This document shows positions 46,833 through 58,571 of a stretch of 64,000 nt of DNA, piece by piece. The translations under genes were made by a program, and so were the position numbers. Origin of the DNA: Zea mays (Eukaryota; Streptophyta; Magnoliopsida; Poales; Poaceae); NCBI RefSeq assembly GCF_902167145.1, contig NC_050096.1:272574622-272638621 (forward strand), read 5' to 3'. Within the stretch, counting starts at the first letter, position 1; the number at the start of each line of letters is the position of its first letter. The notes under the pieces are model-generated. The model saw only the letters and a list, made by a program, of their open reading frames with translations, was not told the DNA's origin and searched no databases.

Positions 46833-48269
46833 TAGGGATGAAAACGGGACAGATACAGCCGGATACAGGGTCATCCTGTATCCTACCCTAATGTATTTCT
46901 CTCGGATACGAGACCGGATATGGGTAGTTAAGATTCAGGATGGATATAGGACAGGACCGGGTAATAATCCGGGCGGGTAAGAAACGGATAACAAATACTA
47001 CTCGATTAGGTACCAGATAATTGTCGGGTAGTTCGTCCCGATGATATTAATTGTCCAACCATCCAACAAATACATAAATTAAGCAATACATAATCATGTA
47101 TATGATAGATCAAATGTAGGAAAGGAAACCAATAAAATTGACATCATGCAGTTCAAAGTTACTAATCACGAGGAAATTGTAGAACCAACACCACAATATT
47201 AAAAAATTATAAAGTATTCTAATTTCACTCAAAAATGCAAATAAGTTACAAAAACTAATAAACATTTTATACGAAGATAACACAAGTTCTCGTATGAAAA
47301 TGATAAAGTAAAGTATTGATTATGTTGAAACTTGGATACTTACAGTGATTTCACATGTAACTCATATAAATAAGTGAAAGTGAAATGGAAAAAACTTGGG
47401 CATCTTATAGATCTTATTATCCAAACATTTTTATGGTTATATATGAACATATGTGTCGGCGTTTCGGACCCGCAAGGACCGTCAACCGACTAGTGAATTT
47501 GTTGCTGCGTGTCCCTGTCCAGATGGGTTGATGCAAGATGGAAAACAAGAGGGGAATAAGGCTTATGTTATCTTGCACCGGGGTGCTCGTAGTAGGGGTT
47601 ACAAGCGTCGCGAGAGAGCGAGAGCGAGAGCGAGTACGAGAGAGAGAGAGGGTTTGGCCTTGAGGTGAGCTGTCTGAGCTTGCCTCCACCGCGTCTCTCC
47701 TACTCTGCCTACCTCCGCTTGTCTGCGTTGTGTGTCCGTCTGTCTGTGCGTTTTTCCCGTGTTGCGTGCCTGTTGTCCCCGTGCCTTTGGAATGCCTTGG
47801 ACGTCCCCTTTTATAGATACAAGGAGATGGCCCAACTGTACAATGGGGTGTAGCTATGTGCTAACGTGGCTGGCGGAGAAGTGCCTTGAGCCCTGCACGT
47901 GTGCTAACGTGGCTGTCGGAGAAGTGCCTTGAGCCCTGTAGAAGCATAACTGGCGGTACGGCATGGATCCTGCTGACGTTTCCTTGCTTCCGTAGGGGGT
48001 TGAGAGCAACCGACGTCATGGGCGCACGCGGGGAACCATCATTACCTGTTACCAGAGTAACCTTAGATGGGACACCGGTCTTGTTCCTTCGTAGTCTGAG
48101 GCAACTAGCTAGGAGTAGGGTAATGATGTATCCCCTGTAGCGTAGTCGGTCCGAGGCCGAGGTCGGGCGAGGCGGAGACTTCTCCTGAGGCCGAGGTTGA
48201 GGTCGGGCGAGGATGTGACTCCTCCCGAGGCCGAGACTGAGGCTGAGGCCCGAGGTCGGACGAGACGGG

Positions 48270-49513
48270 TGAAAGGGAAATGTGCCCTTGGGCCATTTCT
48301 AAGTATTTTGGTGATTGAGTGCCAACACAAGTGCTTAAATGTGAATCTATACCCATGGGTGGACATAGTGCAAATCAAGAGTAAAGGTATGTTTCTAAGC
48401 CTTAGTACATTGTTTTGAAGACTAATGTATTGTGTCTAAGTGCTTGAAACAGGAGAAATCGAGTCAGAGAAAAGTTGGCTGTGTACAGCCAAAAGGCTGT
48501 TCGGTCTGGAGCACCGGACTGTCTGGTGGTGCACCGGACAGTGTCCGGTGCGCCAGGTTGCCTCGAGCGAAGTGGCCGCTCTCGGGAATTCGCCGACGGC
48601 GTACGGCTAAAATTCACCGGACTGTCCGGTGTGCACCGGACTGTCCGGTGAGCCAACGGTCGGCCGCTGAATCTGTGCGCGACACGTGGTCGGGCCAACG
48701 GTCGGCAGGGGGCACCGGACTGTCCGGTGTGCACCGGACTGTCCGGTGCGCCAACGGCTCCCAGATCTGCAACGGTCGGCTGCGCCGTTTAAGGAAAGAA
48801 ATCGGGCACCGGACAGTGTCCGGTGTGCACCGGACTGTCCGGTGCGCCCGAAGACAGAAGGCAAGATCAGCCTTCCAGAATTGCTCTCAACGGCTCCTAG
48901 CTGCCTTGGGGCTATAAAAGGGACCCCTAGGCGCATGAAGGAGCACATCAAGCATTCCTACAACATTCCTAAGCATCGAGACATCGATTCCACGCATTTG
49001 GTTCATTGTGATAGCATCTAGAGCTCTTGTTGAGTTGTGGACTCATTGAGTTGTGTTGCGAGCTCTTGTTGCGACTTGTGTGCGTGTTGTTGCTCTGATT
49101 TTGAGTCTTGTGTGCGTTGCTAGTTTCTCCCTTACTCCGTATTTCTTTGTGAATCTTAAGTGTAAGGGCGAGAGGCTCCAAGTTGTGGAGATTCCTCGCA
49201 AACGGGATATTGAAAGGCAAAGCAAAACACCGTGGTATTCAAGTTGGTCTTTGGACCGCTTGAGAGGGGTTGATTGCAACCCTCGTCCGTTGGGACGCCA
49301 CAACGTGGAGTAGGCAAGCGTTGGTCTTGGCCGAACCACGGGATAAACCACTGTGTCATCTCTGTGTTTGATCTCTTGTGGTATTGTGTTTTACTGAGAC
49401 TCCTTTCTAGCCACTTGGCAATCATTGTGCTAACACTTAACAAGTTTTTGTGGCTATAAGTTTAAGTTTTTACAGGATCACCTATTCACCCCCCCCCCCT
49501 CTAGGTGCTCTCA
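48270..49513 (+). mobile_element. 5' LTR of Ji-3
   Basis: 1244 bp, TGAAAGGGAAATGTGCCC to CTAGGTGCTCTCA. Palindromic CACCGGACTGTCCGGTG-type units at about 48513-48845, TATA box CTATAAAAGG at 48912-48921 and a C-tract at 49489-49499. Confidence 0.93.
48912..48921 (+). promoter_or_regulatory. TATA box of the Ji-3 5' LTR
   Basis: GGGGCTATAAAAGGGACC context, shared by all Ji LTRs here (also near 56696-56705 in the 3' LTR). It follows the palindromic repeat region, which suits a U3 enhancer plus core promoter. Confidence 0.65.
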
Positions 49514-49515
49514 AT

Positions 49516-49527
49516 TGGTATCAGAGC
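49516..49527 (+). other. Primer binding site of Ji-3
   Basis: TGGTATCAGAGC, complementary to the 3' end of initiator Met tRNA, two bases after the 5' LTR. Confidence 0.9.
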
Positions 49528-49562
49528 CGTTCTCTTCAAGAAGGGACTAATCGCCCGAAGAG

Positions 49563-51920
49563 ATGGATCCTAAGGGGAAGGGAATCGTGATCAACGACAA
49601 GGAGAAGGAGTCCTTCGTCAACGAGCCAAGGGATGACAAGTCCAATGACTCGGGCTCGGGCCACAAGCGCAAAGACGGGAAGAAGAAGAAGACAAGGCGC
49701 ATCAAGGAGATCGTCTACTACGACGATAGCGATGAGTCTACCTCTTCCCAAAAGGACGACGACAACGACTACAGGAAGACGGTCAATTCGAACGTTTCAT
49801 TTGATTATTCTCGTATTCCACATAGTTCGAATTCGCATTTGCTTTCCATTCCTCTTGGCAAACCTCCACACTTCGATGGGGAAGACTACGGATTTTGGAG
49901 TCACAAAATGCGTAGTCACTTATTCTCTCTCCATCCAAGCATATGGGAGATTGTAGAGAATGGAATGAAATTTGATAGCTCGGATAGCCCTATGCTTATA
50001 AATGAACAAATCCATAGAAATGCACAAGCTACTACTGTTCTATTAGCATCTTTGTGCAGGGAAGAGTACAATAAGGTGAGCGGCTTGGACAACGCCAAGC
50101 AGATATGGGACACCCTCAAAATCTCTCACGAGGGGAACGACATCACCATGCTCACTAAAATGGAGTTGGTGGAGGGCGAGCTTGGACGATTCGCAATGAT
50201 AAGTGGAGAAGAGCCAACCCAAACTTACAACAGGCTGAAGACCCTTATCAACAAAATAAGGAGCTACGGAAGCACGCGATGGACGGACCACGACGTCGTC
50301 CGCCTAATGCTAAGGTCCTTTACCGTTCTTGATCCTCATTTGGTGAACAATATTCGTGAAAATCCTAGGTACACCAAGATGTCGCCCGAAGAAGTTCTTG
50401 GAAAATTTGTAAGCGGGCGAATGATGATCAAGGAGGCAAGGTACGTGGACGACGCATTGAATGGTCCAATCCATGAGCCTCAACCCATTGCTCTCAAGGC
50501 AACAAGGAGCAAGGAGGCGCTACCAAGCAAGGTGGCGCAAGTTGAGGCGGCCGGGCTAAATAATGAGGAGATGGCCCTCATCATTAAGCGCTTCAAGACA
50601 ACGCTTAAAGGTCGCAAGGGACAGCCAAGCAAGACCAAGACAAAGGAGAAGCGCTCATGCTTCAAATGCGGTAAGCTTGGTCATTTTATTGCTAACTGTC
50701 CCGATAATGAAAGTGACCAGGAACAAGGGAGCAAGAGGGAGAAGAAGAAGGCATACAAGAAGGCAAAGGGCGAAGCACATCTAGGCAAGGAGTGGGATTC
50801 GGATTGCTCCTCCTCCGACTCCGACAATGAAGGACTCGCCGCCACTGCCTTCAACAAGTCATCCCTCTTCCCCAACGAGCATCACACATGCCTTATGGCA
50901 AGGCAGAAGAAGGTGAGTACTCAAGACTCCACTTATGCTTCTTCTAGTGATAATGAGTCTAGTGATGATGATGACATAGATTATTCATACTTGTTCAAGG
51001 GCTTAGATAGATCTAAGATAGATAAAATTAATGAATTGATTGATGCCTTGAATGATAAGAATAGGCTTTTAGAAAAGCAAGAGGATTTGTTGTATGAAGA
51101 ACATGACAAATTTGTAGAAGCACAAAAATCACTTGCATTAGAGATTAAGAGAAATGAAATGCTTTCTTTTGAACTATCTACTTGTCATGAAACTATTGCT
51201 AAGTTAAAGAGTTTTAATGATGATTTAAATGCTAAATTAGAAGTTGCAAATAAATCTAATTCTTGTGTAGAACATGTTGTAATTTGTACTAGGTGTAAAG
51301 ATTTTGACATTGATGCTTGTAGTGAACACCTAGTTTCAATTTCCAAGCTTAATGATGAGTTGGCTAGTCTTAATGCCCAACTCAAGACTAGCAAGAATGA
51401 ATTTGATAAACTAAAATTTGCAAGGGATGCCTACACGATCGGTAGACACCCCTCAATTAAGGATGGACTTGGCTTCAAGAGGGAAGCCAAGAACTTAACA
51501 AACCATAAGGCTCCTATTCCCGCTAAGGAGAAAGGGAAGGCCCCTATAGCTACTAGTGCTAAAAAGAACCATGCCTTTTTGTATCATGATAGGAGTTATA
51601 ATGCTTACGATAATTTTTCTCATGCTATGTTTGCTTCTAGTTCTTCATATGTGCATAATAGAAATGTTGGTAGAAGGAATGCTGTTCATAATATGCCTAG
51701 GAGAAATGTTGTTAATGTTCCTAGGAAAGTAAATGAACCTTCTACAATATATCATGCTTTGAATGCTTCCTTTGCAATTTGTAGAAAGGATAGAAAGGTG
51801 ATTGCTAGGAAATTAGGGGCAAAATGCAAAGGTGATAAAACTTGCATTTGGGTCCCTAAGACAATTGTGACTAACCTTGTAGGACCCAACAAGAGTTGGG
51901 TACCTAAGTCCCAAGCCTAA
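49563..51920 (+). CDS. gag: Ji-3 gag polyprotein
   Basis: 785 codons from the first ATG after the PBS ([10 protein letters not shown]) to TAA at 51918-51920. It forms the capsid-like particle that packages element RNA in the cytoplasm. Order seen: a charged Lys/Asp/Ser-rich N-terminus (1-75), a Copia gag/UBN2-type domain beginning [13 protein letters not shown] (about 105-310), CCHC zinc knuckle [14 protein letters not shown] (about 365), a Ser/Asp-rich acidic segment, a coiled-coil-prone region (about 485-620) and a basic C-terminus ending WVPKSQA. The extended gag is typical of Sireviruses. No breaks. Confidence 0.93.
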   Translation: MDPKGKGIVINDKEKESFVNEPRDDKSNDSGSGHKRKDGKKKKTRRIKEIVYYDDSDESTSSQKDDDNDYRKTVNSNVSFDYSRIPHSSNSHLLSIPLGKPPHFDGEDYGFWSHKMRSHLFSLHPSIWEIVENGMKFDSSDSPMLINEQIHRNAQATTVLLASLCREEYNKVSGLDNAKQIWDTLKISHEGNDITMLTKMELVEGELGRFAMISGEEPTQTYNRLKTLINKIRSYGSTRWTDHDVVRLMLRSFTVLDPHLVNNIRENPRYTKMSPEEVLGKFVSGRMMIKEARYVDDALNGPIHEPQPIALKATRSKEALPSKVAQVEAAGLNNEEMALIIKRFKTTLKGRKGQPSKTKTKEKRSCFKCGKLGHFIANCPDNESDQEQGSKREKKKAYKKAKGEAHLGKEWDSDCSSSDSDNEGLAATAFNKSSLFPNEHHTCLMARQKKVSTQDSTYASSSDNESSDDDDIDYSYLFKGLDRSKIDKINELIDALNDKNRLLEKQEDLLYEEHDKFVEAQKSLALEIKRNEMLSFELSTCHETIAKLKSFNDDLNAKLEVANKSNSCVEHVVICTRCKDFDIDACSEHLVSISKLNDELASLNAQLKTSKNEFDKLKFARDAYTIGRHPSIKDGLGFKREAKNLTNHKAPIPAKEKGKAPIATSAKKNHAFLYHDRSYNAYDNFSHAMFASSSSYVHNRNVGRRNAVHNMPRRNVVNVPRKVNEPSTIYHALNASFAICRKDRKVIARKLGAKCKGDKTCIWVPKTIVTNLVGPNKSWVPKSQA

Positions 51921-51927
51921 ATTTGCC

Positions 51928-54900
51928 TTGCAGGTTTATGCATCCGGGGGTTCAAGCTGGATTATTGATAGCGGATGCACAAACCATATGACGGGGGAGA
52001 AGAAGATGTTCACCTCCTACGTCAAGAATAAGGATTCCCAAGATTCAATTATATTCGGTGATGGGAATCAAGGCAAGGTAAAAGGGTTAGGTAAAATTGC
52101 AATTTCTAATGAGCACTCCATATCTAATGTGTTTTTAGTAGAGTCTCTTGGATATAATTTGCTATCTGTTAGTCAATTATGCAACATGGGGTATAACTGT
52201 CTATTTACAAATGTAGATGTGTCTGTCTTTAGAAGAAGTGATGATTCACTAGCTTTTAAGGGTGTATTAGACGGCAAACTTTATTTAGTTGATTTTGCAA
52301 AAGAAGAGGCTGGTCTAGATGCATGCTTAATAGCTAAGACTAGCATGGGCTGGCTGTGGCATCGCCGCTTAGCACATGTGGGGATGAAGAACCTTCACAA
52401 GCTTCTAAAGGGAGAACACGTGATAGGTTTAACTAACGTGCAATTCGAAAAAGATAGACCTTGTGCAGCTTGTCAAGCAGGTAAACAAGTGGGAGGAGCG
52501 CATCACAGCAAGAATGTGATGACCACTTCAAGACCCCTGGAGCTGCTGCATATGGACCTCTTCGGACCTGTCGCCTATCTGAGCATAGGAGGGAGTAAGT
52601 ATGGTCTAGTTATTGTTGATGACTTTTCCCGCTTCACTTGGGTGTTCTTTTTGCAGGATAAGTCTGAAACCCAAGGAACCCTCAAGCGCTTCCTCAGGAG
52701 AGCTCAAAATGAGTTTGAGCTCAAGGTGAAGAAGATAAGGAGCGACAACGGGTCCGAGTTCAAGAACCTTCAAGTGGAGGAGTTCCTTGAAGAGGAAGGG
52801 ATCAAGCACGAGTTCTCCACTCCCTACACACCACAGCAAAATGGTGTGGTAGAGAGGAAGAACAGGACGCTAATCGATATGGCGAGGACGATGCTTGGAG
52901 AATTCAAGACCCCCGAGTGTTTCTGGTCGGAAGCCGTGAACACAGCTTGCCACGCCATCAACAGGGTCTACCTTCATCGCCTCCTCAAGAGGACTTCGTA
53001 TGAGCTACTAACCGGTAACAAACCCAATGTATCTTACTTTCGTGTATTTGGGAGCAAGTGCTACATTCTAGTAAAGAAGGGTAGAAATTCTAAGTTTGCT
53101 CCCAAAGCTGTAGAAGGGTTTTTGTTAGGTTATGACTCAAATACAAAGGCGTATAGAGTCTTCAACAAATCATCGGGTTTGGTTGAAGTCTCTAGCGACG
53201 TTGTATTTGATGAGACTAATGGCTCTCCAAGAGAGCAAGTTGTTGATTGTGATGATGTAGATGAAGAAGATGTTCCAACGGCTGCTATACGAACCGTGGC
53301 GATTGGAGAAGTGCGGCCACAGGAACAAGATGAACGAGATCAACCTTCTTCCTCAACAACGGTGCATCCCCCAACTCAAGACGATGAACAGGTTCATCAA
53401 CAGGAGGCGTGTGATCAAGGGGGAGCACAAGATGATCATGTGATGGAGGAAGAAGCGCAACCGGCACCTCCAACCCAAGTTCGAGCGATGATTCAAAGGA
53501 ATCATCCCGTCGATCAAATTCTGGGTGATATTAGCAAGGGAGTAACAACTCGATCTCGATTAGTTAATTTTTGTGAGCATTACTCCTTTGTCTCTTCTAC
53601 TGAGCCTTTCAGGGTAGAAGAGGCCTTGCTAGATCCGGACTGGGTGTTGGCCATGCAAGAGGAGCTCAACAACTTCAAGAGAAATGAAGTTTGGACGCTG
53701 GTACCTCGTCCTAAGCAAAATGTTGTGGGAACCAAGTGGGTGTTCCGCAACAAACAGGACGAGCACGGGATGGTGACGAGGAACAAGGCTCGACTTGTGG
53801 CAAAAGGTTATGCCCAAGTCGCAGGTTTGGACTTTGAGGAGACTTTTGCTCCTGTGGCTAGGCTAGAATCAATTCGTATCTTGCTAGCATATGCCGCTCA
53901 CCATTCTTTCAGGTTGTACCAAATGGATGTGAAGAGCGCGTTCCTCAACGGGCCGATCAAGGAGGAGGTGTATGTAGAGCAACCCCCTGGCTTCGAGGAT
54001 GAACGGTACCCCGACCACGTGTGTAAGCTCTCTAAGGCGCTCTATGGACTTAAGCAAGCCCCAAGAGCATGGTATGAATGCCTTAGAGACTTTTTAATTG
54101 CTAACACTTTCAAGGTTGGGAAAGCCGATCCAACTCTTTTTACTAAGACTTGCGATGGTGATCTTTTTGTGTGCCAAATTTATGTCGATGACATAATATT
54201 TGGTTCTACTAACCAAAAGTCTTGTGAAGAGTTTAGCAGGGTGATGACGCAGAAATTTGAGATGTCGATGATGGGCGAGTTGAACTACTTCCTTGGGTTC
54301 CAAGTGAAGCAACTCAAGGACGGCACCTTCATCTCCCAAACAAAGTACACGCAAGATTTGCTAAAGAGGTTTGGGATGAAGGACGCCAAGCCCGCAAAGA
54401 CGCCAATGGGAACCGACGGACACACCGACCTCAACAAAGGAGGTAAGTCCGTTGATCAAAAAGCATACCGGTCAATGATAGGGTCTTTACTTTATTTATG
54501 TGCTAGTAGACCGGATATTATGCTTAGCGTATGCATGTGTGCTAGATTTCAATCCGATCCTAAGGAGTGTCACTTAGTGGCGGTGAAGCGAATTTTAAGA
54601 TATTTGGTTGCTACGCCTTGTTTCGGGCTCTGGTATCCAAAAGGGTCGACCTTTGACTTGGTTGGATACTCAGATTCCGACTATGCTGGATGTAAGGTCG
54701 ATAGGAAGAGTACATCAGGGACGTGCCAATTCTTAGGAAGGTCCCTGGTATCGTGGAACTCTAAGAAACAAACCTCCGTTGCCCTATCCACCGCTGAGGC
54801 CGAGTATGTTGCCGCAGGACAGTGTTGCGCGCAACTACTTTGGATGAGGCAAACCCTCCGGGACTTTGGCTACAATCTGAGCAAAGTCCCACTCCTATGT

Positions 54901-55134
54901 GATAATGAGAGTGCTATCCGCATGGCGGAAAATCCTGTTGAACACAGCCGCACAAAGCACATAGACATCTGGCATCACTTTTTGAGAGATCACCAGCAAA
55001 AGGGAGATATCGAAGTGTTTCATGTTAGCACCGAGAACCAGCTAGCCGATATCTTTACCAAGCCTCTAGATGAGAAGACCTTTTGCAGGCTGCGTAGTGA
55101 GCTAAATGTCTTAGATTCGCGGAACTTGGATTGA
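51928..55134 (+). CDS. pol: Ji-3 pol polyprotein (protease-integrase-RT-RNase H)
   Basis: About 1068 codons in a different frame from gag, with no interruption. Protease [11 protein letters not shown] (residues 10-20), zinc finger [11 protein letters not shown]...CAACQAGK (about 145-190), integrase core with DLFGP (about 210), SDNGSEF (about 271) and VERKN (about 307), giving a DD35E-like spacing. RT runs from VWTLVPRPK (about 587) with YVDDIIFGS at about 751; RNase H has TAEAEYVA (about 957) and DNESAIRM; it ends LDSRNLD. No ATG begins the frame: the open frame extends upstream past the gag stop, so expression needs frameshifting, splicing or cleavage of a fusion. The order protease-integrase-RT is diagnostic of Copia. 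Confidence 0.93.
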   Translation: MQVYASGGSSWIIDSGCTNHMTGEKKMFTSYVKNKDSQDSIIFGDGNQGKVKGLGKIAISNEHSISNVFLVESLGYNLLSVSQLCNMGYNCLFTNVDVSVFRRSDDSLAFKGVLDGKLYLVDFAKEEAGLDACLIAKTSMGWLWHRRLAHVGMKNLHKLLKGEHVIGLTNVQFEKDRPCAACQAGKQVGGAHHSKNVMTTSRPLELLHMDLFGPVAYLSIGGSKYGLVIVDDFSRFTWVFFLQDKSETQGTLKRFLRRAQNEFELKVKKIRSDNGSEFKNLQVEEFLEEEGIKHEFSTPYTPQQNGVVERKNRTLIDMARTMLGEFKTPECFWSEAVNTACHAINRVYLHRLLKRTSYELLTGNKPNVSYFRVFGSKCYILVKKGRNSKFAPKAVEGFLLGYDSNTKAYRVFNKSSGLVEVSSDVVFDETNGSPREQVVDCDDVDEEDVPTAAIRTVAIGEVRPQEQDERDQPSSSTTVHPPTQDDEQVHQQEACDQGGAQDDHVMEEEAQPAPPTQVRAMIQRNHPVDQILGDISKGVTTRSRLVNFCEHYSFVSSTEPFRVEEALLDPDWVLAMQEELNNFKRNEVWTLVPRPKQNVVGTKWVFRNKQDEHGMVTRNKARLVAKGYAQVAGLDFEETFAPVARLESIRILLAYAAHHSFRLYQMDVKSAFLNGPIKEEVYVEQPPGFEDERYPDHVCKLSKALYGLKQAPRAWYECLRDFLIANTFKVGKADPTLFTKTCDGDLFVCQIYVDDIIFGSTNQKSCEEFSRVMTQKFEMSMMGELNYFLGFQVKQLKDGTFISQTKYTQDLLKRFGMKDAKPAKTPMGTDGHTDLNKGGKSVDQKAYRSMIGSLLYLCASRPDIMLSVCMCARFQSDPKECHLVAVKRILRYLVATPCFGLWYPKGSTFDLVGYSDSDYAGCKVDRKSTSGTCQFLGRSLVSWNSKKQTSVALSTAEAEYVAAGQCCAQLLWMRQTLRDFGYNLSKVPLLCDNESAIRMAENPVEHSRTKHIDIWHHFLRDHQQKGDIEVFHVSTENQLADIFTKPLDEKTFCRLRSELNVLDSRNLD

Positions 55135-56034
55135 ATTGTAGCATACATGTGTTTATGCTTTTGATCATGTTCCTTCTGCATTTTGTTGCTTAATAATGGT
55201 GCTCAAGTTGTACAAACACTCCCTGGACCTCACAAGTCCGTTGCAAAGTGGTGCACATGTTTAGGGGGAGATGTGTTACAACTTGACCCTTTGAGACTAA
55301 CCATATGCTTGAGTTTGCTTGTTTTAGTCTCGAAGGAGAATTAAAAGGGAAAAGGTGGACTTGGACCATGCAAGACTTCCACTGCACTCCGATGAAAAGA
55401 GTAACTCTTCCAAGTTCATCTTTATACTCTTATTGCCTATTTGCTCTTAGTTGAAGATTTTGGTGAGGCAATGGGGTTAAAGGGCCAAGATTGATCCCAT
55501 TTTGGTGCTTGATGCCAAAGGGGGAGAAAATAAAGGCCAAAGCAATAAATGGATCAGCTACCACTTGAGAAACTTTGAAAACAGTAGGATAGAGCCTTTG
55601 GTTTGTCAAAACTCTTGCAATGTCTCTTTTGTCAAAAGTTGGCCTCTTGTGGGGAGAAGTGTTGATTATGGGAAAAAGGGGGAGTTTTTGAAAACAGTAG
55701 GATAGAGCCTTTGGTTTGTCAAAACTCTTGCAATGTCTCTTTTGTCAAAAGTTGGCCTCTTGTGGGGAGAAGTGTTGATTATGGGAAAAGGGGGAGTTTT
55801 TGGAATCTTGAATCAATTTTCTTTGGAAAACCTCTCTTGATGTCTCTACAAGTGGATTTGACTTAGAGATAGGATTTTGAGGTTGATTTGCAAAAACAAA
55901 CCAAGTGGTGGCAAAGGAATGATCCATATATGCCAAATTGAATCAAAATAAATTTGAGTTTTATTTGAAGTGATATTGCACTTGTTCTAGTTGCTTTATG
56001 TTGTGTTGGCATAAATCACCAAAAAGGGGGAGAT
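55135..56034 (+). other. Ji-3 3' UTR with five polypurine tracts
   Basis: Non-coding. G5AG-type tracts lie near 55263, 55516, 55676, 55789 and 56022-56034; the last abuts the 3' LTR. Two of them lie in a tandem duplication (55574-55799). Confidence 0.78.
55574..55799 (+). repeat. 113-bp tandem duplication in the Ji-3 3' UTR
   Basis: The segment starting TTTGAAAACAGTAGGATAG is repeated head to tail with a 113-bp offset (GAAAACAG at 55577 and 55690). The copies are nearly identical, so the duplication is recent or was created during reverse transcription. Each copy ends in a polypurine tract. Confidence 0.88.
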
Positions 56035-57292
56035 TGAAAGGGAAATGTGCCCTTGGGCCATTTCTAAGTATTTTGGTGATTGAGTGCCAACACAAGTGCT
56101 TAAATGTGAATCTATACCCATGGGTGGACATAGTGCAAATCAAGAGTAAAGGTATGTTTCTAAGCCTTAGTACATTGTTTTGAAGACTAATGTATTGTGT
56201 CTAAGTGCTTGAAAACAGGAGAAATCGAGTCAGAGAAAAGTTGGCTGTGTACAGCCAAAAGGCTGTTCGGTCTGGTGCACCGGACAGTGTCCGGTGGTGC
56301 ACCGGACAGTGTCCGGTGCGCCAGGTTGCCTCGAGCGAAGTGGCCGCTCTCGGGAATTCGCCGACGGCGTACGGCTAAAATTCACCGGACTGTCCGGTGT
56401 GCACCGGACTGTCCGGTGAGCCAACGGTCGGCCGGGCCAACGGTCGGCCGCGGAATCTGTGCGCGACACGTGGTCGGGCCAACGGTCGGAAGGGAGCACC
56501 GGACTGTCCGGTGTGCACCGGACTGTCCGGTGCGCCAACGGCTCCCAGATCTGCAACGGTCGGCTGCGCCGTTTAAGGAAAGAAATCGGGCACCGGACAG
56601 TGTCCGGTGTGCACCGGACTGTCCGGTGCGCCCGAAGACAGAAGGCAAGATCAGCCTTCCAGAATTGCTCTCAACGGCTCCTAGCTGCCTTGGGGCTATA
56701 AAAGGGACCCCTAGGCGCATGAAGGAGCACATCAAGCATTCCTACAACATTCCTAAGCATCAAGACATCGATTCCACGCATTTGGTTCATTGTGATAGCA
56801 TCTAGAGCTCTTGTTGAGTTGTGGACTCATTGAGTTGTGTTGCGAGCTCTTGTTGCGACTTGTGTGCGTGCTGTTGCTCTGATTTTGAGTCTTGTGTGCG
56901 TTGCTAGTTTCTCCCTTACTTCGTATTTCTTTGTGAATCTTAAGTGTAAGGGCGAGAGGCTCCAAGTTGTGGAGATTCCTCGCAAACGGGATATTGAAAG
57001 GCAAAGCAAAACACCGTGGTATTCAAGTTGGTCTTTGGACCGCTTGAGAGGGGTTGATTGCAACCCTCGTCCGTTGGGACGCCACAACGTGGAGTAGGCA
57101 AGCGTTGGTCTTGGCCGAACCACGGGATAAACCACTATGTCATCTCTGTGTTTGATCTCTTGTGGTATTGTGTTTTACTGAGACTCCTTTCTAGCCACTT
57201 GGCAATCATTGTGCTAACACTTAACAAGTTTTTGTGGCTATAAGTTTAAGTTTTTACAGGATCACCTATTCACCCCCCTCTAGGTGCTCTCA
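56035..57292 (+). mobile_element. 3' LTR of Ji-3
   Basis: 1258 bp, same ends as the 5' LTR. Relative to it there is a GGGCCAACGGTCGGCC-type 16-bp duplication near 56430-56450, scattered substitutions and a six-base C-tract (57273-57278). Confidence 0.93.
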
Positions 57293-58571
57293 ACGGGGAC
57301 CTTCCCCCGAGGCCGAGGCCTGGGGTCGGGCGAGGCGGAGACCTTCCCCGAGGCCGGGGCTGAGGCCGAGGCCTGGGGTCGAGCGAGGCGGAGCTCCCTG
57401 TCGCGCCCGAGGCTAAACTCGGGGGAGGTCGAGACCTGCTGTCGTTAGTCTGGCCCTGGTGGTTGGCACAGTAGCCGGAGCGGGGTGAACAGTGTTGTTT
57501 TCCTGTTAGAACGGTCAGTAAAGGGGCGAAGTGACTGCGGTCACTTCGACCTTGTCGACTGAGGCGAGCGTGTCAGGATAAAGTGTCAGACGATCCCCAC
57601 ATTGAATGAGCATGCGATACGGTCGGTTGGTAGGGCGATCCGGCCGAGGTTGCTGCACGACAAAGTCTGCCCGAGCTGGGCTTCGGGCGAGCTGAGGGTG
57701 CGTCTGCTGACTGAGGGGACCCTCGGGCGAGGCGTGAATCCGTCCGGGACTACTGTCCTTGCCCGAGGCTGGGCTCGGATGAGGTCGCGTCCCCTAGTAG
57801 ACGAGGCCTGCGCTTTATCAGTCGTTTATGGTTTGTTCTGAAGATGTTTTCCAACTGGATTAAGTAGCATTAGGGGTACCCCTAATTACGGTCCCCGACA
57901 ATATGTTATACCTCCGTAAAATTTCATGATTTTTTGAGACTATTTATATATCTATTAATTTCTTGTCATAGAAAATCAATAAAATACAATTAAATCCATA
58001 AAATAATGTAGCGTCGATCGAAAATTGCAAATAAGTTATGAATACTAATAAATAGTCTCTACAAAGATAACCTTAAGTTCCCACGTAGAGATAACATTAA
58101 TCCCCCACATAAAAATGATAAAGTATATTAGTTTAATATAAATTTGAACATTATTTTAATAATTTTGGCCTAAAGATATGTTTAAACAAAAAATTGATGT
58201 ACTATAACGTTATAGATCTCTTCGAGCTCTACAATTTTCATATAAACTTTATCTTCATCCGATTTCATACGTAAAAGTTATGATGTTATAACTATACTAT
58301 TATGCAGGAAATGAAAAAACGGGTACCCGAATTCCGGGTACCTGTATCCGACCTGACTATCTGAGTATTTACCGGGTAGTCCTCGCTCCGCATCCGACCT
58401 GAATCCGAAGCTTCAGTATCCGGGTATTTACCCGTATCCGTCCCGAATATAAAAATATTCGAATCCGTATCGAAAAATGAGTATTTGCAATATCCGTATC
58501 CGGTACCCGATGGGTATACCCGACCCGTTTTCACCCTAGCTCCGGCCAGATGCCCTCGCCGGAGGTATTAT

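Larger units (their letters stand above)
48270..57292 (+). mobile_element. Ji-3: full-length, apparently intact Ji-like Sirevirus (Copia)
   Basis: 9023 bp with two LTRs (48270-49513 and 56035-57292), PBS, intact gag and pol, 3' UTR and polypurine tract. The TSD ACGGG is perfect (48265-48269 and 57293-57297). By eye the LTRs differ by about nine substitutions, a 16-bp duplication, small indels and C-tract length (11 versus 6). That indicates a young insertion. All enzyme motifs are present, so it could be autonomous. It sits inside the minus-strand solo Gypsy LTR. Confidence 0.93.
47454..57900 (-). mobile_element. Solo LTR of a cinful/zeon-related Gypsy, split by Ji-3
   Basis: On the minus strand it begins TGTCGGGGACCGTAATTAGG (57900) and ends GGGTCCGAAACGCCGACA (47454). 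The flanking TSD is perfect: ATATG at 47449-47453 and 57901-57905. The LTR itself is 47454-48269 plus 57293-57900, about 1.42 kb. It has GAGGCCGAGG/TCGGGCGAGGCGGAG repeats near 48150-48265 and 57300-57400, and minus-strand TATA box CTATAAAAGG at 47807-47816. No internal domain is present. The start resembles the cinful LTR at 11339 but is clearly diverged. Confidence 0.85.
46833..58538. mobile_element. Non-autonomous hAT element, interrupted by a solo LTR and Ji-3
   Basis: Left terminus TAGGGATGAAAACGGG (46833) and right terminus CCCGTTTTCACCCTA (ending 58538) are inverted repeats. They are flanked by ACTCCGGC (46825-46832) and GCTCCGGC (58539-58546), an 8-bp TSD with one mismatch. Without the inserts the element is about 1.25 kb. 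It has GGGTAC/GGATACGG-rich subterminal regions and no transposase frame. Related segments near 47238-47310 and 58028-58120 (GCAAATAAGTTA, ACTAATAAA, AAAATGATAAAGTA) form an internal direct repeat. Confidence 0.82.

Noticed and set aside
48432..48917. 161-codon frame in the Ji-3 5' LTR (and its 3' LTR counterpart)
   Set aside because: Repeat-derived residues from CACCGGAC palindromes; located upstream of the LTR TATA box.
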